64,000 nt of DNA, taken from positions 806,001-870,000 of the forward strand of contig JAGYXB010002024.1 of the NCBI GenBank assembly GCA_022495005.1, written 5' to 3'. Source of the DNA: Rhyacophila brunnea. Its lineage: Eukaryota > Arthropoda > Insecta > Trichoptera > Rhyacophilidae. The notes beneath the pieces were generated by a model. The model worked only from the letters and a program-made list of their open reading frames with translations. It made no database searches and was not told where the DNA came from. The first letter of the stretch is position 1; each line of letters starts with the position of its first letter. A program made the position numbers and the translations under genes. Below are positions 10,385 through 21,685 of the stretch, one piece after another.

Positions 10385-10475
10385 TACACGCATTGGTCAC
10401 TTAGTAAAGCGTATTGGTGCGAATCCAGTGGGTGCAAGTTAGAGTCCCGCTGAGCGTCGTATATTTTTTTGGTAT
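10385..10475 (+). mobile_element. SINE6 fragment
   Basis: A degenerate tRNA-like head (GGTCACTTAGTAAAGCG, then AAGTTAGAGTCCCGC) is followed by GTCGTATATTTTTTT. A similar layout ending in GTCGTATTATAATTA lies at 49685-49775. Confidence 0.45.
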
Positions 10476-10544
10476 ACTAGTATATTTATATTACTTATAT
10501 TTTATATATTAAATCGATGAAATGATAAAGTTTTGTAGAAGTAC

Positions 10545-10640
10545 GTGGCAACGCAACGCACAGGACCGAGAGAAGTGGAAGCAGCTTGGAGAGGCCTTCA
10601 TACAGCAGTGCCTTCATAGATTCAGGCTAATGATGATAAT
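10545..10640 (+). mobile_element. RTE-like LINE, 5'-truncated tail
   Basis: The segment encodes the same C-terminal stretch as 13150-13262 (CACAGGACCGAGAGAAGTGG through CAGCAGTG) and ends in AATGATGATAATA. The short GAT-type tail is typical of RTE-like elements. Confidence 0.7.
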
Positions 10641-10715
10641 ATTATCACCTTACATAATATTAATATATCCATAACGCTAAACTATATCGGCGTTAAGGTC
10701 AAATTTCATATTATA

Positions 10716-12070
10716 TAGGACAGTGGCGAAGGGTAACTTTTGGAAAGAAGTAGGCTGTGGAGATCAGAGAAAAAGAGCACACTTGTCAGGTATACTTACG
10801 GTAAATAAGAAGATAATACAATATTACTACTAATGGATAGGTACACACTAATGACAATGACACATAACTCATCGACGATATAAAATTGAGCGATGAATTT
10901 AAATTGTGTATTTTCCTAAAAATTTATACACATCAAAAACCATTAAATAAAATTTGAATGGTAAAAGTGATTGAATGACATAGATTTTTTTTTTTTTTAA
11001 TTATCTTATTGCTTATTAATTATTCAGGAAAAAGGTGCAGTCATAGTCGATACTATTATGCGCAAAGATTTTAGCATCACCTTTCGAGCCTACCTTACAG
11101 CATATGTCTCGGTAGATGGGGCTGAGGCCATGTCACATGATGGTCATACAAAAAATCTGAATTCCTAACAAAATAATCATACGAATACAATAGTTGAAGA
11201 CAGGTGGCACTGTCACATATTTTTTACCTTTAATACGAATTCTAGATTCAATACTAAATACATTGGACGCTAAAGACGATTAAAGCGCGTATAGATTAGG
11301 TGGCCATTCGATATCATTAGCATGCTATTTAAATTCGGTAATTAAAAAGTAATTATCTAGTCAGCAGTCAATGCGATTCTGACGACCGATGTGTCTGTTT
11401 ATTTTTTATCTTTATAATTTTAGTAATTTTTTCTTAGAAGGTATGCTATAAATAATCACCTACTACTTGCTACTGATACAGGATAATAATTTAAAAAAAT
11501 AGTTTTATTTGTTTGTTATTATATTTTTACTGACTACTCTGTCAAAAAATAGTCGTAACTTCGTCACACAATATCTCATGCTGACGCACTTTTGGAACAC
11601 TAAAAATGCCATTCTAAAATAATTTAACACCATGCACATAATCTGACGCCCTTTTGGCGTTAATATTTGAATAAAAATATTCAAACCTCTTCAGTTACTA
11701 TTAAATTCAATGACCTTAAAATGGAGTATCTAATGCTTTCGTAAACCTCAAAGTTAAAATTTTATTATTTAGTTGGAAGATATTTCCAAATCTACTTCGT
11801 AAAATAATATTAAAAAGGTATCATTAAAAGTTCAGTAACTTCTCGGGCAGGTTTTAAATTGGATTTAGTTTTTAAACACGTTGTCAACTCTTTGATCACG
11901 TTGGAATATTTCGCGAGGTTATGAAAACTTAAAAAATATATACAAGCCTCCCACTTTGGACATAATATGAGATTTTTTTTAGCTACCACATTGGATTATT
12001 AGTACAAAATCAGTATAATGGATAATATACATAATTAGGTTTTTATTCCATATATAATAGCAGTGACGTG
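10716..12070. other. hAT-like end, then unassigned
   Basis: CAGTGGCGAAGGG at 10719, with AGTAGGCTGTGG downstream, resembles the termini of the 49796-53878 hAT element. Nothing else in this 1.3-kb AT-rich stretch was recognised. Confidence 0.4.
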
Positions 12071-12077
12071 TGGTGAC

Positions 12078-13044
12078 TAGGGAATTCAATCCCGAGCCAA
12101 AATTCTGATCCCGGGATTTTGGGATTACAATTTGACAATCCCGGGACTGGTCCCGGGATTGGCATTTTTTTCCATTGTTAATATAAAATTTGGTACTGTT
12201 CGGGTAAAGCGGATACAGCGGAAAACGCATTTTGAAAATAGCCGATAAACTGGAATATTTGTTAGTTTGGGTTAGTTTAGGTTAAGTTAGGTTGGGTTAG
12301 GTTAGGTTAGGTTAGGTTAGGTTAGGTTTGGTTCGGTTAACCTAACAAATAATCCAGTTTATTTGCTATTTTCAAAATGCGTTTTCCGCTGTTTCCGCTT
12401 TAACTGAACAGTACCTAAAATTGTTATATTTACAAATAACATTGATAAAATCGGTCAAAAATAAATCTAGTATAATTTATACTATTTAACACATTTATTG
12501 TTAATATTGTATACGTTCAATCTTGGAAATACATTATTTTAATGGAGTAAATAATATTGTAATAAAAATAATAATGTGAATTTAATGAGATTGCTGTTTC
12601 TGATAGTTAAGACTTAATGAATGAGTTATCGAGATTTAAAATAGTACAACAATAATCATGGTGTACGTATGGCCTTTCCGCTTCATAAATCTTATTAGTC
12701 AGCCAAAACTGCCCTAAAACGTATGAGATCATGGTGGAATTACTTTGTTAATAGTGCGAAGCATTGTTTTTTTCCAATATTTCTCATTTTTATTAATTTA
12801 TGTGAAAAAATAAAATTAATCGGCAACCCACACATGGGTATAAATCAAACTTCATTCAAACTCAGTTTATTTCTAATGTAGTTATTTGTTATTAAAACTA
12901 TTTTTCTGTTATATTTTTTTTTTAATTTTATTTTCCATTAAGTTTGATAAAAAAATCAATACCGAAAGTTTCGGGATTATGTTTATCAATCCTGGGATTC
13001 ATAGGTATCAAAAATAGCTCGGGATCCCGGGATTGGAATCCCTA
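12078..13044. mobile_element. hAT-like element with nested MITE
   Basis: TAGGGAATTCAATCCCGAG at the left is matched inverted by the right end (GGGATTGGAATCCCTA, ending 13044); several CCCGGGATT repeats lie just inside each end. The flanks GTGGTGAC (12070-12077) and GCGGCGAC (13045-13052) agree at 6 of 8. TAGGG ends and 8-bp duplications fit the hAT superfamily, Ac-type. The body is non-coding and interrupted by the 12192-12415 MITE. Confidence 0.7.
12192..12415. mobile_element. TTAGG-bearing foldback MITE, copy 1
   Basis: The ends GGTACTGTTCGG and CCGAACAGTACC (one copy eroded to CTGAACAGTACC) head ~85-bp arms with GCGGAAAACGCATTTTGAAA. The apex (about 12262-12335) is an array of GGTTAGGTTAGG-like units. 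The flanks TAAAATTT (12184-12191) and TAAAATTG (12416-12423) agree at 7 of 8. A second copy is at 42628-42836. TTAGG is the common insect telomere unit. Confidence 0.85.
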
Positions 13045-13077
13045 GCGGCGACTTTTCCTTATAGTAATCCTGGATAC

Positions 13078-13094
13078 ATATATATATATATATA
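13078..13094. repeat. (TA)n microsatellite
   Basis: A short uninterrupted run of TA units. Confidence 0.8.
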
Positions 13095-13149
13095 ACTACA
13101 ATTTGCAGTTGCTCGTTACTTCAAATTACATTTTCATTCGGTACTATGT

Positions 13150-13262
13150 ACTGCACATGAACGCAATGCACAGGACCGAGAGAAGTGGAAGCAACTTGAA
13201 GAGGCCTTCGTCCAGCAGTGGATAGATTCAGGCTGATGATGATGATGATGATGATGATGATG
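13150..13262 (+). mobile_element. RTE-like LINE tail with (GAT)n
   Basis: The 5'-truncated fragment encodes the EKWKQLEEAFVQQWIDSG-like C-terminus that matches the end of the ORF at 15721-16275, followed by about ten GAT units. Direct microsatellite tails in place of poly-A are known for RTE-clade elements. Confidence 0.8.
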
Positions 13263-13800
13263 ACTATGTACTACTAATTTTAGTTTTCATATATACACAT
13301 AATATTTTATTAAACAAAACGGTACCGTTTTTTAAGTTTGTTTATTGTTTTACTTTTGAGACTCGACTACACATTATAATCTATATATTATATATTCTAA
13401 TTTTGTAATCTATAATACGATAAGTCTGTTAATATGAATTTACGTCAACTTCATTATCGACTGAGACAGTTTTCTTTTATGTCAATAGATGTAACTATGT
13501 ATTTGTTACAAATCAACTATGATCTATTTGGGCTTATGTTACATGTTAATTTATAACAATTTTTGTGGATTATTCATAAATATTCTAAAATCTAAATAAT
13601 TATAGTGTATTTGGATGCCTTTCTATATAATATATAGTTTAAATTATATTGTTATCCATCATTTCATTGCGTACATTGACATTATAAATAATATAAATTA
13701 TTATGTGAATGCTTTGATTCCGGTACATACAAGTAAAACATGTTTCCATTCACTATTATATAATTTTGTGATAGATAAAACAATGCAATCTACGTATAAA
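13263..13800. other. Unassigned AT-rich stretch
   Basis: No shared repeat or coding similarity was seen; a 62-codon frame at 13615-13803 is AT-driven and unconvincing. Confidence 0.35.
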
Positions 13801-14230
13801 TAATAAATTACGAGATAAAAAGAACTTTTTATACGCAACGTTTTTAAATTTTCTGTTGAATCATATAAACTTGACTTGACTAGCTAAAACGATTAAAAAA
13901 AATTTTACTTGATAGAAATAATACTGAAATGTCATATTGATTTACATAGTAACGCACGTATATATTAATAATTTAGTTGCTAGGACCCCAGACCCCTAGC
14001 AACCAATAATGGTGTCGAAATAACTTTTAATACAAGACAGAATTAACTGAAAATGAATTCAATTCTTCTTAATGATGGCTTAAAGTATTAAAAAAATGCA
14101 TTGGTATCGTGTTCTGATATATTCTAAAAGTTTCAAATGTCTAGCTAGTCGGGAAGTTAATTAAAAATCGAATGCAAGATTTGTACCGGACAAATAAGAA
14201 TACGAGCTAAGAAAAACGTTGTAAAAAATA
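13801..14230 (+). mobile_element. R460 repeat, copy C
   Basis: It shares all blocks with copies A and B, including the GTTGCTAGG..CCTAGCAAC hairpin. The small ORF is stopped almost at once (ATGGCTTAA). Target duplications are not clear. Confidence 0.7.
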
Positions 14231-14309
14231 AATTTTGTGGTTTATAATAGAAATATTTGTAAAGTACTTAATATTATAATTAATTGTGAGAAATACTTAA
14301 AAAAAAACA

Positions 14310-14660
14310 GCAGTGTTGAAGCTTGTCACAAATTCTTTCGATGTAGGATTGCTTCTTTTTCTTCTTGTTTTTTTTTCATTTCCCAGTTTTCCCAGGTTAT
14401 GCCAGCATCCCGTAATTTCACCGTATACACTTCGTGGATCGTATTTAACGTCCTTCTAAGATACCAAAATCTGGTCAGGTCAAAGAATTGGCAAGCCAGT
14501 TTACAGTTTCTTGATACACCTGAAGTCCGTTTCTTATCTTCTCGTTACTTATGTCGATATACCACTGCGTACTCAGTATCTTCTGCAAGTATCTGTACTC
14601 AAAGTTCAGTATATTATTGCTCCATGCTTTTATAATTTTCCATGAATGCGTATCAAACAT
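14310..14660 (-). pseudogene. Decayed LINE ORF end (family C)
   Basis: Minus-strand frames read FEYRYLQKILSTQWYIDISN and, after a frameshift, TVKLRDAGITWENWE. The first resembles the FEMWCYRRILKI-type block and the second the C-terminal tail of endonuclease/RT-type LINE ORFs. Order and strand agree with the family, but similarity is weak and judged by eye. Confidence 0.4.
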
Positions 14661-14990
14661 GGGGTTGTGTAACAATTAATCAATTGACGAGTAAGTTCTT
14701 CGTTGCGCATTTCACCGTGGAGTATATTTGTACGTCTGCTACAACATTTGGCGAATTTTTCGACACGTCTTTACTAGGTTAGGTTAAGTCTAATGTAATT
14801 GAAACAGTCTTATTTGCAAACAATCGCCTCATTTTGTAAGATACGTACACATATATTCCACGGTGAAATGTTCAACGAAGAACTCGTCATTTGATAAGAT
14901 GTTATACGAACTCATGTTAACGTACTGCGGCGCACGAATAAGTGTACCACGATGAACTGCATACGTACAACGTACATGTAACCGAATAGT
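14640..14990. mobile_element. Foldback element with TTAGG apex, copy 1
   Basis: GACGAGTAAGTTCTTCGTTG with CACCGTGGAGTATATTTGTA (about 14678-14735) is matched inverted by 14845-14905 (ATTCCACGGTGAAATG, CAACGAAGAACTCGTC). The apex has CTAGGTTAGGTTAAG. The left arm is eroded. The fuller copy is at 30085-30475. Confidence 0.7.
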
Positions 14991-15700
14991 AGTACTGATA
15001 TTTGCAACTAAGTATCTTAGTATGTACCTCCTTTTCCATCTTAAAATTCATATTTTATTTAAGTTCCTTCTTCTTGGGAATGTTTTTCGTCAAGGTTTTT
15101 GCATATTACTTATTCTAATAAAAATGTACTAAAAATGTGTATACATCGTACCAATATAATACTTGAGTAGGTATCTAGTTGAAATTACGATCTAGTGAAG
15201 CACTAAAAATAGTAAACTCTTATAATATTTTATCCAGGAAACGGTAGACGAATAGGTATTTGTAAACCAAGTCAAACTTTATTAACTAGTAAAAAATGTG
15301 TAAACTGAAAACACTTTACAGTTTATGAACTGTAAAATATTTTTACTTCTAGTTTGCAGGTTAAGTTTATCTGTGGAGCTTTTCCAGAGTGATTTTAAAG
15401 TGTTTTCTGCATGTAAAGACTGGAAACTACGGTACAAAGCTTAATCGTCTTATAAAATTTAGCTTTCATCAAGCTGGCGTATTTTAATTTGATGAAATAA
15501 AATTTTTTATTTAAAGTTTTCTATAGAAGCTTTTCAATATATATTATTTATATTGAAAAAACATACATAAAAAGTTATATAAGTCATTAGGGTTGGTTTG
15601 TCTAAATATAGTATGATATTATTGATTATTATTTTATCTAATTAATATATTTTTCTAATGGATTTAAATTCAAATTACATTAAGTACCATCAATCGATAG
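14991..15700. other. Unassigned AT-rich stretch
   Basis: No shared repeat or coding similarity was noticed. Confidence 0.4.
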
Positions 15701-15705
15701 TATTA

Positions 15706-16290
15706 ATATCATCATCATCATCAGCCGGGGTCAATCCACTGTTGGATGAAGGCCTCCCCAAGCTTCTTCCAACTCTCTTGGTCCTGTGTCGTTCGCTGCC
15801 ACGTATTTCCGCCGAACTTTATCAGTTCGTTTACCCGGCGGCTTTTAAGGCGGCCCTGTGGCCGTTTCGTGCCCCTTGGGTACCATTGGATGACGGCATT
15901 TGTCCAGCAGCCGTCCTTTTGGCGAGCAATGTGCCCCGCCCATCTCCATTTTAGCTGTTTGGCAACGTCTATTACATCGCGTACTCCTGTCTGCTTCCTA
16001 ACCCATTCGTTTCTCTTACGGTCCTTTCGCGTGATGCCCAACATACACCTCTCCATGCCTCGCTGTGTGACTCTTAGCCTTTGGACATCTCTCGTGTTGA
16101 GGGTCCACGTCTTGCAGCCATACGTGAGCACGAGCAGCACACATTGGTTGAACACCCTACGCTTAAGACATAATGGTAGGTCATTTTTGAAGATACTATT
16201 CAGACTTCCGAAAGCACTCCATCCTAGCTTTGTTCTGTGAGCAATTTCATCGTGCATGCTTCCGTCTATGGGCACCTGCTGTCTACCTAT
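15706..16290 (-). mobile_element. RTE-like LINE, 5'-truncated copy
   Basis: On the minus strand the element ends in (GAT)n at 15706-15722. It is the longest of the RTE-like copies in the window (others at 10545, 13150, 17300 and 26771) and is cut near 16290. Its coding part is described at 15721-16275. Confidence 0.85.
15721..16275 (-). pseudogene. RTE-like reverse transcriptase, C-terminal part
   Basis: A 184-codon open frame contains LGWSAFGSLNSIF near the start, VLTYGCKTWTLN, RVTQRGMERCMLGI, LKWRWAGHIARQKDG and a WKKLGEAFIQQWIDPG end. These are hallmarks of the region after the RT fingers-palm in RTE-like LINE ORFs. The catalytic FADD part lies upstream and is missing, so no active enzyme can be made. 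The open frame suggests a fairly young copy. Confidence 0.85.
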
Positions 16291-16299
16291 TGTTATTCA

Positions 16300-17005
16300 G
16301 TTATTACTAGAGAAAATTTAATAACAGAAAATTATTTATTGGATATACATAATACACAAATTCAAATGAATCGATAACATGTTTCTGAATAATACACATA
16401 GCTAATCATTTTCAACTAGCGTATTATTGTGTTTGCATTTGTGAGCTATACAGAACTAACAAATACCTTCACTAATTTGAATTAATTACAATTTACTCAC
16501 CAATATTTTTAAATCAATAAGATAAGCTGCAGGTGGATCCAAGCATGCGCCCCTCTACCTATCGTAGAGGTACGTATCTTTTCTATAAATTTCCAGTTAT
16601 ATACATCAATATAATATGTATGTCATTATCACACTCGACTAAGATTGAAAATAGTTGGATCTAAGCGCGTTCCACTGCCCAAAACTCATCTAAGCCATTC
16701 AATTGCTGTTGACTACTTTATCTATTTGTGATAAATTATTGCATGCACATTATTTTTGAGAAAATTTTTATTTTATACCTTAGAATCTTTTGAGATATTA
16801 ATATGAAATTATTGTTACTAACAATGTAGTCTATAATGTTATTTGCAATTTTTAATATTATTATAGTCGAATTTGACTTACAACCTGGTTATATAATTAA
16901 CATCAATAATTAGGGATGAATACATTTTGATGAAGTCCTCCTCTAGCTCCCTTCACTCTTCTCTGGCCGTAGTTATTTGCTGCTACGTAGATCCAGCAAA
17001 CTAAG
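16300..17005. other. Unassigned stretch
   Basis: No coding or shared repeat was noticed. A small hairpin CCTCTACCTATCGTAGAGG lies near 16552. Confidence 0.4.
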
Positions 17006-17243
17006 AGGCCATCCACGGACTGAAACCGTATGCGGTTTAGATCCGTCTGCCATACTAAACTTATGATTTTTGTTCATGAAAATATATATTCACTAAATTT
17101 GTAAGTGTAAGTGTACGGTATAAACGAATACAAACAGATGCTTATAATATGCATTGTGAAAATATATTTCCATGAACAGAAAAGATAAGCTTAGTATGGC
17201 ACACGGTTCGAAACCGCATACGGTTTCAGTCCATGGATGGCCT
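17006..17243. mobile_element. Foldback MITE, 88-bp arms
   Basis: AGGCCATCCACGGACTGAAA (17006) pairs with the inverted 3' end (TTTCAGTCCATGGATGGCCT, ending 17243). Similarity of the arms continues for ~88 bp through GCCATACTAA and GTTCATG. The spacer is ~60 bp. No clear target duplication was found. Confidence 0.75.
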
Positions 17244-17299
17244 ATAAATTAGTTCATCAATACAGCGTATGTTAGGGTGAAGGTACCTGCAGTCATTTA

Positions 17300-17495
17300 T
17301 TACCCATTGAGTACTACTATATGACTTCATTTGTCCATCGGTGGTTCACTCGCCGAGCGAAATCTCCAGACCATTGCTATTTAATCAGCTTAACGACTTC
17401 TATCACATAGCATACTGCTATCTGCCTAATAACCAATTGTTTATTTTGCGTTATGCCAATTTGCTTATGTGAGCAATCTCATCATACATAATTAA
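17300..17495 (-). mobile_element. RTE-like LINE, old diverged copy
   Basis: Without an open frame, the sequence still aligns by eye to 15890-16255: GACTTCATTTGTCCATCGG with GACGGCATTTGTCCAGCAG, then GCTTAACGACTTCTATCACAT with GTTTGGCAACGTCTATTACAT, and finally GTGAGCAATCTCATC. An internal deletion removes the middle. Confidence 0.6.
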
Positions 17496-18235
17496 TATAG
17501 ATAGTAAACATTATCACTTAAAATTTAAAAAAAACCTAACCTGAGTAAATGTTAAATTTTACGTAATTACAGTTCTTAATCAAAGTAGATATTGATAATA
17601 TAATATACTTGGGTAATTGTGACGTTAATTTTACAAATTTATGAATTTAAGTTTGTGATAAATAAATTGAGGGATGTGGTCGAAAAACTGGATAACCCAC
17701 AAAAGCGTGTTTTGGAAATAATCAACATAAAAGTTTAAAAAAATTGTCTTCAATATAATCGTACTACGTAAGTGAAATTTTGTTAAAATCAAGGGTGTAT
17801 GGTATTTTCGTATAAATAACACAAATTCTATTGAACTTTTGTACATTTTTATTATAAATTACAGTTTCTAATGTGGCTAATCAAAGTTTTTCAAAATGAA
17901 AATCTATGGATTTAGATGGAATAACTATAAGTAAGTAATATTAATTTACAAAGTAGTTTTGCTTTATTTATTTATACTCGGTGATCAAAAGTAGTTTCAC
18001 CTAACATTACTTAAATGATTTTAGTGTTTTTCATACGCTTGTTGAGCATTTTTTTGGTTTTTAAAAATTCTCTTCAAAAATCAAGCACACATAAAATATT
18101 AGTGACAAACTGAATAATCAACATAAAAATAAATACAAGTTGAAGGGACCACTTGCTCCGTCAGTGAATTTATCCAATAGATGATTATTTTCACCTTAAT
18201 TAACAGTTTCAGCATTAAGCTTGAGGTTTACCAAA
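17496..18235. other. Unassigned AT-rich stretch
   Basis: No coding or shared repeat was noticed. Confidence 0.4.
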
Positions 18236-18239
18236 TTGG

Positions 18240-18505
18240 ATTCTTCTTCTTCCACCCTGTCACGTCCCAACATTTGGGCAGAGGGCAAGCACAAGTTGGC
18301 GCCACTTCCCTCGGTCCATCGCCAACTCCTGCGCCTCCCGCCATGTCAGACCAGCAGCACGTAGGTCGCTTTTGTAGCATCGCTGCAGGGTGAGGGAGGG
18401 CCGGCCACGGTGACAGAACCCTTGAGGCTGTGCCACAAGGGTACGAAGTGCCGCACTCCTTGGCAGCATCCGGAATACGTGTCCCAGCCACGTAAATCGT
18501 CTGAA
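18240..18505 (-). mobile_element. LINE family B, 3' end copy 1
   Basis: The sequence matches the 3' half of 19835-20462: TCACCGTGGCCGGCCCTCCC, GCGATGCTACAAAAGCGACC and GGCGCCAACTTGTGCTTGCC on the minus strand. It ends in a GAAGAAGAAG tail. The coded LTWREAQELAMDRGKWRQL resembles the typical C-terminus of endonuclease-RT LINE ORFs. Confidence 0.75.
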
Positions 18506-18835
18506 ATTGGATTATCATGTCACTATTTCCTCCACAAAAATCACCTTGAATTTCTTTAATATTAACGCTTGAATTTTTCTAATGCTCCCAAGAATATCTA
18601 TGTTACAACGACCATCTTGTTGTGGATTGTTTTAATGGGTATAATTAAATTCGAAGATCATGATAAATTTTATATTTTCCAAACCACTCAAAATAATCTT
18701 ATGAAACTTTTACCATATGAGTATCAATGAACCAAAATTCCATTTTGATTTTTTTTATAGAGATAGTTTGTTTGACACATCACCCTAAAATCATACTTAA
18801 ATTATTTGCACTTCAATGACTCCTACAAATAAAAT
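18506..18835. other. Unassigned stretch
   Basis: No feature was recognised between the LINE end and the next inverted repeat. Confidence 0.4.
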
Positions 18836-19113
18836 GAAGGGTGGATTACAAAAACAACATATTATTATTATGTCAGTTTTTTTCATATATGAGATTTATA
18901 TAATATATGTAATTTTTTTTTAATGTTTTCTATATGCTCTGATTTACTGTTCTTTCAAAAAACAGCATATAATACGAGTTAAAAGGTGTTAAAGTTTTTA
19001 AAATCCAGGACATCCGTCTATTACATATTTTTCTGATTGACACTCATTCAACATTTGCTCTCCTGTAAAATTGTTCCGTTCTGACATAATGTTGTTTCTG
19101 TAATCTACCCTTC
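18836..19113. repeat. MITE-like inverted repeat
   Basis: GAAGGGTGGATTACAAAAAC (18836) is matched inverted by TTTCTGTAATCTACCCTTC (ending 19113). The arms are ~33-41 nt, with a small insertion in one. The interior is AT-rich. No target duplication was found. Confidence 0.5.
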
Positions 19114-19274
19114 AATTGCAAATTCAATTTTTACATGAATCTCATTTATTGTATCTTTTTCATTTATTGATAACTTATTTTTCAGTATATTAATTTGATA
19201 CCACGACAAATTGCACTGATGGTGAAGTGGTAAGCATGCTTGCTTTTAAATTTGAGAGTGTACAATAGGTATGA

Positions 19275-19575
19275 ACACGTTGCTTTATGGTTGGTCTGAT
19301 TATGATTATTTTAATCCAATCCTTAAGCCCGCAAAAATATCTCATACTTACAATCCTTATTTATTGTTGTCATCCAGGCGCTTACCTATTTAACGAGTTA
19401 TTAGTTGCCCGTGATTGATAAAAAGGCAGTAATTCGTAGACCATGACCATGACAACTTGTTACAGCGTGACCGTCGTCCAAGCAATAATTTAATTTAAGT
19501 ATTATTATGAATGCCGTGAACTAAGCACCTGACAAAGCCGTGATACCGGCTCTTGTGACTTAAAAATCGTAAATT
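19275..19575 (-). mobile_element. SINE3, copy 1
   Basis: Inverted relative to 57003-57380, it shares TTTTTGCGGG near one end, a TCATCCAG block, ACGGGCAAC-like blocks, GCCTTTTTATCA-type sequence and AAGAGCCGGTATCACGGC. The tRNA-like head end is truncated. Confidence 0.6.
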
Positions 19576-19834
19576 AGGTTTTGCGTCAGAGAAAATGTGA
19601 TGTCACAAAGTAAACAAAAAGTTCAAAATGATAAAAAAACCAAATATTAGGGATCGGAAATTTAAGGATAAATATTTAAAAAAAAAAAAACCTGTTTTTT
19701 AACGTTTAGGAGGGGTGTCAAAAATGTGATATAAAATTATATTACATAATAGAAAGAGTAAGGTTAAATATTGAAATGTGACAATGGAGGGGTTAAATTA
19801 GTCAAAATCGTGTGAAATATGTCATAATAAACTC

Positions 19835-20462
19835 TTCTTCTGCTTTCGCTCTGTCACGACCCAGCGTTGGGGTAGAGGGCAAGCACAATTTCGCGCCACT
19901 TCCCTCGATCCATCACCAACTCTTGTACCTCTCGCCATTCCAGACCTAGAGTACGTATATTACTTTTGTAGTACCGCTGCAGGATGAGGGAAGGCCGGCC
20001 ACGACGACGAAACCCTTGAAGCTATGCCAAAAGGGTACAAAGTGTCGCATTCTTTGGCGGCATCCGCAACACATCTCCCAGCCACGTTAAACGTCTCTTC
20101 ACGATTACGCCAATTGCCGAAGGCTGCTGTGTCTGCTCACGAACTCGGGTGTTTGTAACGCGGTCGTACCAATGTACCCCTAAGATTCGATGGAGACATC
20201 CATTCTTAAAGCTCAAAAGCCGAGACATTTGAAGCTTAGTAAGATGCCATGTCTCACAGCCATACAGAAGCACAAGTAGCGCGCACGCATTGAACAAATT
20301 GCATTTGGTCCTCACAGAATACAACTTTGACATCCATGCGACTCCAAGTTGGTTGAACGCAGACTCCGCCATACCCATGCGGATTTCAAGCTCACTAGAA
20401 ATACCACCATCGTCGGTTACCGTGGCACCCAAGTATTTGAACCTGGACACCAGCTCGACATA
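19835..20462 (-). pseudogene. LINE family B, ORF C-terminal part
   Basis: The minus-strand frame reads SRFKYLGATVTDDGGISSEL, RMGMAESAFNQLG, VLLYGCETWHLTK, CLHRILGVHWYDRVTN and RRLTWLGDVLRM. After a frameshift near 20025 it continues GRPSLILQRYYKS and ELVMDRGKWREIVLALYP. This is the typical thumb and tail of an endonuclease-RT LINE. It ends in an AGAAGAAGAG tail. The catalytic palm is absent. Confidence 0.8.
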
Positions 20463-20944
20463 ATAAACTACATTAAGATAATATTATATACTAAATTATT
20501 GTATTTTATTGATTTAGTTCTGTTTATAAAAAGCTTTTAAAAATAATTGCATCAGTTTTCTGAGAATATTTTAGGTCTCCAGTAAATAATTAAACGAATT
20601 TATTTATATACAGAGATAAGTATAAGAGAATTTCCTTGAATACAGGTATTAGGTCTGACGTCACGTACCTACTACTATTTTAATTCTAGCATTTTTCTTT
20701 TCCACCGTACGGTATATGTAAATTCAAGTATACAACACTTTAAGGTGGCAGTAAATTTTCCCTGCATACACTCATTAATCCAGCGGTTTCACAAGAAGCA
20801 GAGTTTTTCAATATACGTAAACAGTTTTAATTAAATCCACCTTTATTATGGTAATATTTACTACCAGACACCAGTCATGGTAGTTTCACTAACTAATATT
20901 ATTATAATAAAGAAAATATTCTTATATAAAGATAGTGTTTAAAC
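20463..20944. other. Unassigned AT-rich stretch
   Basis: Nothing recognised. Confidence 0.4.
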
Positions 20945-21065
20945 ATATGGACGCCCACTATGGTTGAGTTGTAACGTGTCCGCTTATAATGTCGTGATTT
21001 TTAGGTTTGAATCCCGAGTCTGGAAAATTTACATGTTGTATCTATTATTAATCTTTGTTTGAATT
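20945..21065 (+). mobile_element. SINE2, 3'-truncated copy
   Basis: The tRNA-like head (CACTATGGTTGAGTTGTAACG, GGTTTGAATCCCGAGTCTGG) leads into AATTTACATGTTGTA, parallel to 21440-21520. The rest of the body is missing. Confidence 0.6.
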
Positions 21066-21429
21066 TACAGAATGGAGAATTATTATTTAGGTATGGTTCC
21101 AATATTGAAACTCGATTTGATATAAATAAAAAGGATTCCAAGTTATACACATTTATATTTTTATAAAAATCGATGTTTTTTAAAATATATAATAAAGAAT
21201 ATTAAAAATATGAATTAGTCAAAAATCTCTTAAGCTATGCTTAGAAAACTTAATAAACTAAATTTAATAATAAATATGACCACAATAATATGCGTAATAA
21301 TACGATGAGATCCAATTCAACAAATTCACATTTTGTTACATTTTTTCCAATAATTATTGTAAGTTTATCTTTGACTTAAAATTAAAAATATATTTCTTTT
21401 TAATGTTTTCAGATACATATTTATTAATT

Positions 21430-21675
21430 CGACACTCACGGTGGCCGCGCGGCTTAAGCGTTGAACTATAACGCCGTGGGTCCCAGGCTCGAATCCTGGG
21501 TCTGGCAAGTACACATATTGTTTTTCAATTTGTGTATGTTAGGGTATGGACCTAATAGGTTGAGCAAGTGGCTGACATCCATTTCTCGTAACAACAAAAT
21601 CTGTCAATACAAACCTCTACTCTGTGGAGGCCCATATGATCCTATTAGGATCAGACATGGTCGAAAGAAAAAAAA
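21430..21675 (+). mobile_element. SINE2, full copy with target duplication
   Basis: The head has an A-box region GTGGCCGCGCGGCTTAAGCG, an anticodon-like arm GCGTT-GAACTAT-AACGC, and a perfect T arm CCCAGGCTCGAATCCTGGG. The body CCTAATAGGTTGAGCAAGTG and CTCTGTGGAGGCCCATATG follows, then an A-rich end. TTATTAATT occurs on both sides (21421-21429 and 21676-21684), a 9-bp target duplication. Retroposition by a LINE partner is inferred. Confidence 0.85.
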
Positions 21676-21685
21676 TTATTAATTA

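Noticed and set aside
12257..12340. A true telomere or chromosome-end fusion site
   Set aside because: The TTAGG-like array is short, imperfect and enclosed in a MITE with target duplication; a sibling exists at 42628.
15658..16240. Plus-strand genes at 15658-15954 and 15746-16240
   Set aside because: They are antisense shadows of the minus-strand RTE-like ORF at 15721-16275.
21439..21510. A functional tRNA gene with perfect T arm
   Set aside because: The acceptor stem does not close, the loop lacks U33, and the body with A tail and 9-bp duplication shows it is a SINE.
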